From Metaphire vulgaris (Eukaryota; Annelida; Clitellata; Crassiclitellata; Megascolecidae), in the NCBI GenBank assembly GCA_018105865.1, contig CM030837.1, positions 13,242,225-13,306,224 of the forward strand: a DNA stretch of 64,000 nucleotides. The letters run 5' to 3'. The notes below the pieces were generated by a model. It ran no database searches, was not told the origin of the DNA, and saw nothing but the letters and a program-made list of their open reading frames with translations. The number at the start of each line of letters is the position of its first letter. Within the stretch, counting starts at the first letter, position 1. Positions 59,590 through 64,000 of the stretch are shown in pieces. Position numbers and translations under genes: made by a program.

Positions 59590-59661
59590 AGCATCACTGA
59601 ATCCTCCTTATAGCTCATCGACTGGCCTGGCCTGGCCTGAGCTGATGGTTATGGTTATTGA

Positions 59662-59880
59662 CTATAGTATTGGACAACTTCTATAGCGCCGTAGCATGGC
59701 GAAGGCCAAAGTCAAAGGCGCTGTCGACAACGATCTCCAACTTTTCCTATAGAAGTGCGTTGGCAGATATACTGTACATGAAACAGACGCTAAGGTGTAA
59801 TTAGTTCTCATCTGTCTGTTAGACCGCGTCTGTATAAACAGCGAAACGCAATTAGGCCTAAGGAGGCGAAAGCGCATTGG
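59662..59880 (-). mobile_element. L2/CR1-like LINE 3' end
   Basis: On the minus strand it reads TTTGACTTTGGCCTTCGCC and GGCGCTATAGAAGTTGTCC, matching the 3' end of 4416-5123. The AAT tail is missing. Confidence 0.6.
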
Positions 59881-59980
59881 GACTGAGTTTCTGATCTTTC
59901 ACGTAGATAAGTTACAGTAGCTTCGTTATTTCTGTTCGGCAAATAGAACTATCGCTGCGCATTCGCTATAAATTGACATC

Positions 59981-60060
59981 TTAACCCCTTAACTGGGTAT
60001 CCCGGATATATCCGTCCATTTTACATTGAGTTACAGTTAAATACACGGTTAAGGGGTTAA
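59981..60060. mobile_element. piggyBac-type miniature element, copy 2
   Basis: An 80-bp unit between TTAA at 59981-59984 and 60057-60060, with ends CCCCTTAACTGGG and CGGTTAAGGGG. The middle matches the copy at 292-372 in the opposite orientation. Confidence 0.7.
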
Positions 60061-61462
60061 TAGTTGATGACACTTTGTATAGTTTCGTCTGAGACCGGAG
60101 AATTATATTATTATCAGTGAGTAATGTATGCAGATATATAGTGTGTGCTATCGTCGCTACGTCTTCGCCGCATTTTGTGCGAATTGATTATGCCAGATAG
60201 TATAATGGCTCCATGCAACTATTACCAAAATCTGACTGCGTAGCCTTTGACTGCCGCAGAGAAGACGTCCTTACGTTGGAAAAATCACAGCCGTGAACTT
60301 CATAAGAAACAGAACACTATAATTATGGTTATTTAGAAAATGTTGGGTTTGAGCCAGGATTGGCTTCCATTGATACTCTGAAGGGAGGGTTGCAATTTCT
60401 CAAAAGACGGAAACAACAAGAGAATTCACGTGACATTGTATACATCATCGGTCTATTCTGTCGGGATTTTAAAACAGAGCAACAGTCTTAATCCTAATCG
60501 AAGACGATTCACAGCCTAAGCTAAGTGCTGGGCCGCCTTTGTTTTTCGATCCTGACTTGTTGCGGCGATGGAGCAGCTGCGTTGAACGATCAAAGCAAAC
60601 GGGAGAGATCCTCTTCCGTTTTGAAGTTCTTTAAGCGAGAGAGTCTCGTCCGCGAATAATGCTAATAGCGGCTAATTTTACAGAAACGCCCCGATTCGAC
60701 TGAACCGCTTGCCGCTCGTGCGCCGACGACGCCTGCCCGTGCATCCGCATAATATACAATCGTCATATCATCTCCGTCGCGGCCACCGTCAGGTCCTTGA
60801 GACATGACCGCTGTTTCATCGCCGCGATATCAAAGAACTGCATCGCCGGTTGCCATAAGAAGAGCGGACTGCGTTCGAATGACCGCGCGTATATTCAGAG
60901 TAATCAAGTATAGCGTGTCTGTCCCCGTTAACTTAGCTGCTCGGATGGATCTGACCTGGATCTTTAATGATTTGGATTTGGTGGGTGTGCCATCCATCGG
61001 TTGATGCTCCTGTGCATTATGAAGTGGCGCTATAGAAGTTGAAGATTAGATTAGCTGCTCGAACGTTTTGTGCGGTGACAGTAACTATGGCATTCGTCTG
61101 CGATCCGAAGGCACTGACACCGACCATTAGGTCACAACTGGTGCAGACGTTCAGAGATCGAAAACCAAGCAGGTGGCTGTCGAATTCGCGGTTCCGGTTC
61201 AGGTCGAAACGGAGCAACTGAAGCAGAAAAAGAGAGAAGAAGGAAGAGAGGAAAGCGAGCAGAAAATTCAAAAGTCGAGACAGAGAGCAGAGAATCAGAG
61301 GAAGGAGAAAGATACGAAAACAAAAGAGCAAAGGACGGAGGGAAGAAAGGAAGAGATTAGAAGACGAAAACGTTCGGAAGAAAGACAATTAACGGAAGGT
61401 GAGATGGGTAATGTCCTCAATGGGAAAAGACCAAAGACAGACAGACAGACAGGAGAGACAGA

Positions 61463-61494
<32 letters not shown>

Positions 61495-61692
61495 AAGAGA
61501 GAAAGAGAAAGAGAGGCGCGTTGGAAATAAGAAAAGAATTTCTGAACGAGCGATGGTTTTAAAGCCGAATTTTGCTGACTCTTTAGTTTAAATCATTTTC
61601 GAGTCAGTTGTTCTAATAGAGATCGTTCGCAGAGCGCTGTATAATTATAACGCTGTTAATGTTGTCTTTGCTTTTACTTGTGTCCAATATAG
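60061..61692. other. Intronic; LINE 3' scrap and purine-rich tract
   Basis: The stretch 60945-61045 (GGCGCTATAGAAGTTGAAG) looks like another LINE 3' scrap. The stretch 61215-61530 is strongly purine-rich (GAAGAGAGGAAAG, GAGAGAAA), giving a charged 129-codon frame I do not believe. The intron ends with a weak pyrimidine tract and CCAATATAG. Confidence 0.5.
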
Positions 61693-61955
61693 GCTACTGG
61701 TTGTGCTATATAAACAGCACCATCAATCCCGTCTGCTACGCCCTCTGCAACGCCAACTTCCGTCGAACCTACTGGCGGATACTTTCATGTCGGTGGTTCG
61801 GCCGACGGGCGACGAAGAAGAGTGCCAAGCAACAACACCCACCAACGACGCCGACGACGACGACGACGACAACAACGACAACGACGACGCCCTTGCGAAG
61901 CTCGTCCACGATTCAACGGAGTCTACTGAACGACCGACAGAAGTTTAACGCTTAG
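61693..61955 (+). CDS. Muscarinic acetylcholine receptor, last coding exon (TM7 and tail)
   Basis: It starts after AG at 61692 and completes the Gly codon begun at 50885. It encodes [20 protein letters not shown], the muscarinic TM7 with the NPVCY form of NPxxY, then [18 protein letters not shown] (helix 8 with a possible palmitoylated Cys). A basic tail of about 50 residues with a Thr run ends at TAG (61953-61955). Together with the first exon it gives a receptor of about 740 residues. No obvious poly(A) signal AATAAA follows within 500 bp. Confidence 0.94.
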
Positions 61956-62766
61956 AAATTCGACTCCCACCCCCGGGTCGCCGAGGGTCCCCTCCCCCTC
62001 CTCCCAACGTCAGCTTTTTGACGAAGAGGAGGCGACTTGTGTGGCGCCCGATAGGTGTCGTGTTACAAAAACGTGTGAAAATGTGTATGCGCGCGGATGG
62101 CATAACCACGATGAGGTTGATGTGTTATATGTACAGTATAGTTCACGTATACTTCTGCTCTCCGGGAAAATAAGTAGCACGAAATGTCGTGGAAATTTAT
62201 GCGATGCACGTGAGCACAGATGCGTGCGCCTAATGCTTTGATCAGGATCAGGCTACGATTTGGAACCGATATTATTTGAACGTAGGCAGAAAACGTCTCG
62301 ATTTCTAAACCTGTCAAATTCGCAAATATTTTTTCCAGCAGATCACGCGCGCCTTTCCTTTCCAGATGGCATATCCACGTAGTTTTGTTATTTTCTGCTT
62401 TATTCCTTGTACACTTTGAACGGGAGATGGTCTTGCGGTTTAAATTTTGAATTTCTGATCTGATCTGATCGATTTGGATTGTTTTACAATCGCTCCAGGA
62501 CCCGCTTTCAATAGATTAACACGTAAATGGAAGGAAATTATGTTTTCATTCAGGTTGTGTGTGAAGAGTCTATTTATAGTGACGTCTTCTAAGTAAGTAT
62601 GTACGGCAACGAAAAACAAAAAAACGAGAACAACCGTTAATTCGTTTGAGAACTCAATATAGCAGAGTTTACCAATAGACTGCTTAAAGCAACCGAACCG
62701 ACTTTTTGCAGATTAAAGTTTAAATCTTTCTAAGGGAGGGAGAGAGGGAGGGAAGGGCTGACAATC
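61956..62766. other. Downstream flank of the receptor; no further gene
   Basis: It probably includes the 3' untranslated region. ATTAAA occurs near 62711, but I cannot say it is the poly(A) signal. Confidence 0.45.
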
Positions 62767-62774
62767 CGCCCTCA

Positions 62775-63265
62775 CAGACATGGGCATGGTTTGGATCCTG
62801 GATCTATCTATGGGTTGGATTGGGTTGGGTCAGAAATTGTCACGTCTATGGGTTGAGTTTGGCAATGACTGTTTTAGGAAAAATTTATCACAGCACTAAA
62901 CTCAGAAAATTTGTGGACACCCGCGCAAAAACAAGTAATAGGCCTAAAAGGTCGTCCGGAAAATTTATCACTGCACAAGGCACAGAAAATTGCATTTTAC
63001 CACTGCACATTTTCATTTTACCACTGCACATTTTGTGTATCACTGCACGTTGAAACAGGCCCCTGAGTTTGGTTGAGTTGGCCAAGAAACCTATTTTATT
63101 GATTAATTTTCTATGGTCAATAACTGGCTTAAGAAATTGTAATGTATAACGGTGGGTTGGGTTGGGTTGGGTCATGTAACCCTATTACTTTCGTGAGTTG
63201 GTCGAGTTGGGTTTGAATAATGATGGGTTGGGTTGGGCTTAAAAATGGACCCATGTCTATGCCTG
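62775..63265. mobile_element. hAT-type element with GGGTTGGGTT arrays, copy 3
   Basis: The ends CAGACATGGGCATGG and, inverted, CAGGCATAGACATGGGTCC have target duplications CGCCCTCA (62767-62774) and CGCTCTCA (63266-63273), 7 of 8. GGGTTGGGTTGGGT arrays lie inside both ends. An ATTTTACCACTGCACA motif is repeated near 62990-63030. Confidence 0.9.
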
Positions 63266-63273
63266 CGCTCTCA

Positions 63274-63664
63274 TTCAGCCGTTCCCATGTAAAACTGAAG
63301 GCGCTAACCCTTCGGGTCTCTCATGGACCCACGCTGGCCGATAGAGTGCGCCTTTTCATAAGAAATGCTTCCTCTTGATTTTGCTTCTGTACTCAATTGT
63401 CAAGCCAGAGATCATGCAAAAATCCGAAATTACAATTACGCGTACATTTTTTAATTTTTATAATGTGATGTGTCATTCGGTTGCTATGCACGATTTATAA
63501 TTAACCGGACTATTGAAAACTCTCAGATTCATGGAATTTTAATCTGCGTTGTCTTTTCGACATCACTCGAAGATGACGGTGGATATTGTATATATACTAA
63601 GATATTGTCCAACTGCCATCGAGTGCTTTATAATGGAAAATTATAATTTCTCTGTCTGAGTGAC
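63274..63664. other. No gene seen
   Basis: AT-rich spacer. Confidence 0.5.
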
Positions 63665-63672
63665 GATGGTTG

Positions 63673-63820
63673 CAGCGGCGTAGCCAGGACTTTGATTTGG
63701 GGGAGTATAAATCTTAACTAGTCCTTGCTATTTCAAAATAAAAAAATATGTTAAGGTCCCACATGTGTAGGTATTCGAATTTTTTGCGTGGGATCATACA
63801 CCCCCGTCGCTACGCCCCTG
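63673..63820. mobile_element. 148-bp MITE, TACGCC family
   Basis: The ends CAGCGGCGTAGCCAGGAC and CGTCGCTACGCCCCTG have perfect 8-bp duplications GATGGTTG (63665-63672, 63821-63828). Confidence 0.95.
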
Positions 63821-63828
63821 GATGGTTG

Positions 63829-64000
63829 ATTTGTTCGTTTGTCATCGTGGTTTACCCAAGTATTGTGATTTGACTCAGATTCAAAATACTAACTAAATTT
63901 CGTCAAATTTCTCAGCATAGATCTACAATTAAGTAAGCATTTACTATAGCCTGTAACACTTCTCTTCAATAAATGAAAGCTTACAGTGATGCCACGCATC
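63829..64000. other. No gene seen
   Basis: Nothing recognised up to the window edge. Confidence 0.5.

Noticed and set aside
61173..61562. 129-codon charged frame in the receptor intron
   Set aside because: Purine-rich low-complexity DNA; no domain, no good splice context.

Overview
The window looks like nuclear DNA of an invertebrate animal with a large genome crowded with repeats. The reasons are one intron-split G-protein-coupled receptor gene, eukaryotic DNA transposons (hAT, Tc1/mariner, piggyBac and PIF/Harbinger types), several non-LTR retrotransposon pieces, a tRNA-derived SINE and many long microsatellites. The octamer TAGGCCTA and its fragments recur throughout. A marine deuterostome such as an echinoderm or hemichordate would fit, but I cannot fix the phylum from the sequence and hold that weakly.

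The only conventional protein-coding gene I can support lies at the right: a muscarinic acetylcholine receptor on the + strand. A long first coding exon (48925-50885) carries transmembrane segments 1 to 6. An intron of about 10.8 kb (50886-61692) follows, and a second exon (61693-61955) carries transmembrane segment 7 and the tail. The receptor matches the invertebrate A-type or vertebrate M1/M3/M5-like group. Its third intracellular loop changes reading frame between about 49740 and 49890, which must be an assembly error, a real lesion or an unrecognised tiny intron.

Everything from 1 to 48900 is intergenic or belongs to introns that cannot be recognised from sequence alone. It is a patchwork of mobile elements whose ends can often be set to the base. 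More than twenty elements with hAT-type ends (CAG...CTG) carry perfect or nearly perfect 8-bp target-site duplications. Two or three PIF/Harbinger-type elements have 3-bp duplications, two tiny TTAA-flanked palindromes occur, and a DD37D (maT-like) mariner relic sits inside a TA microsatellite. Many elements are nested: a four-level nest lies at 5640-8575, and a 3.85-kb hAT element at 22505-26357 carries a tandem pair of roughly 1.7-kb Helentron/pearl-like units with G-rich minisatellites. A 2-kb hAT-in-hAT composite at 1422-3435 recurs inverted inside the receptor intron at 53519-56873. GC- and CpG-rich patches at 26590-27120, 36900-37330, 39110-39560 and 42830-43770 may be promoters or 5' exons, but I could not attach genes to them.

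The most unusual signal is a short imperfect palindrome with a T-run loop (TGACGACC, T-run, GCTCGTCA). It recurs inside at least nine mobile elements that differ in terminal repeats and even in target-duplication length.
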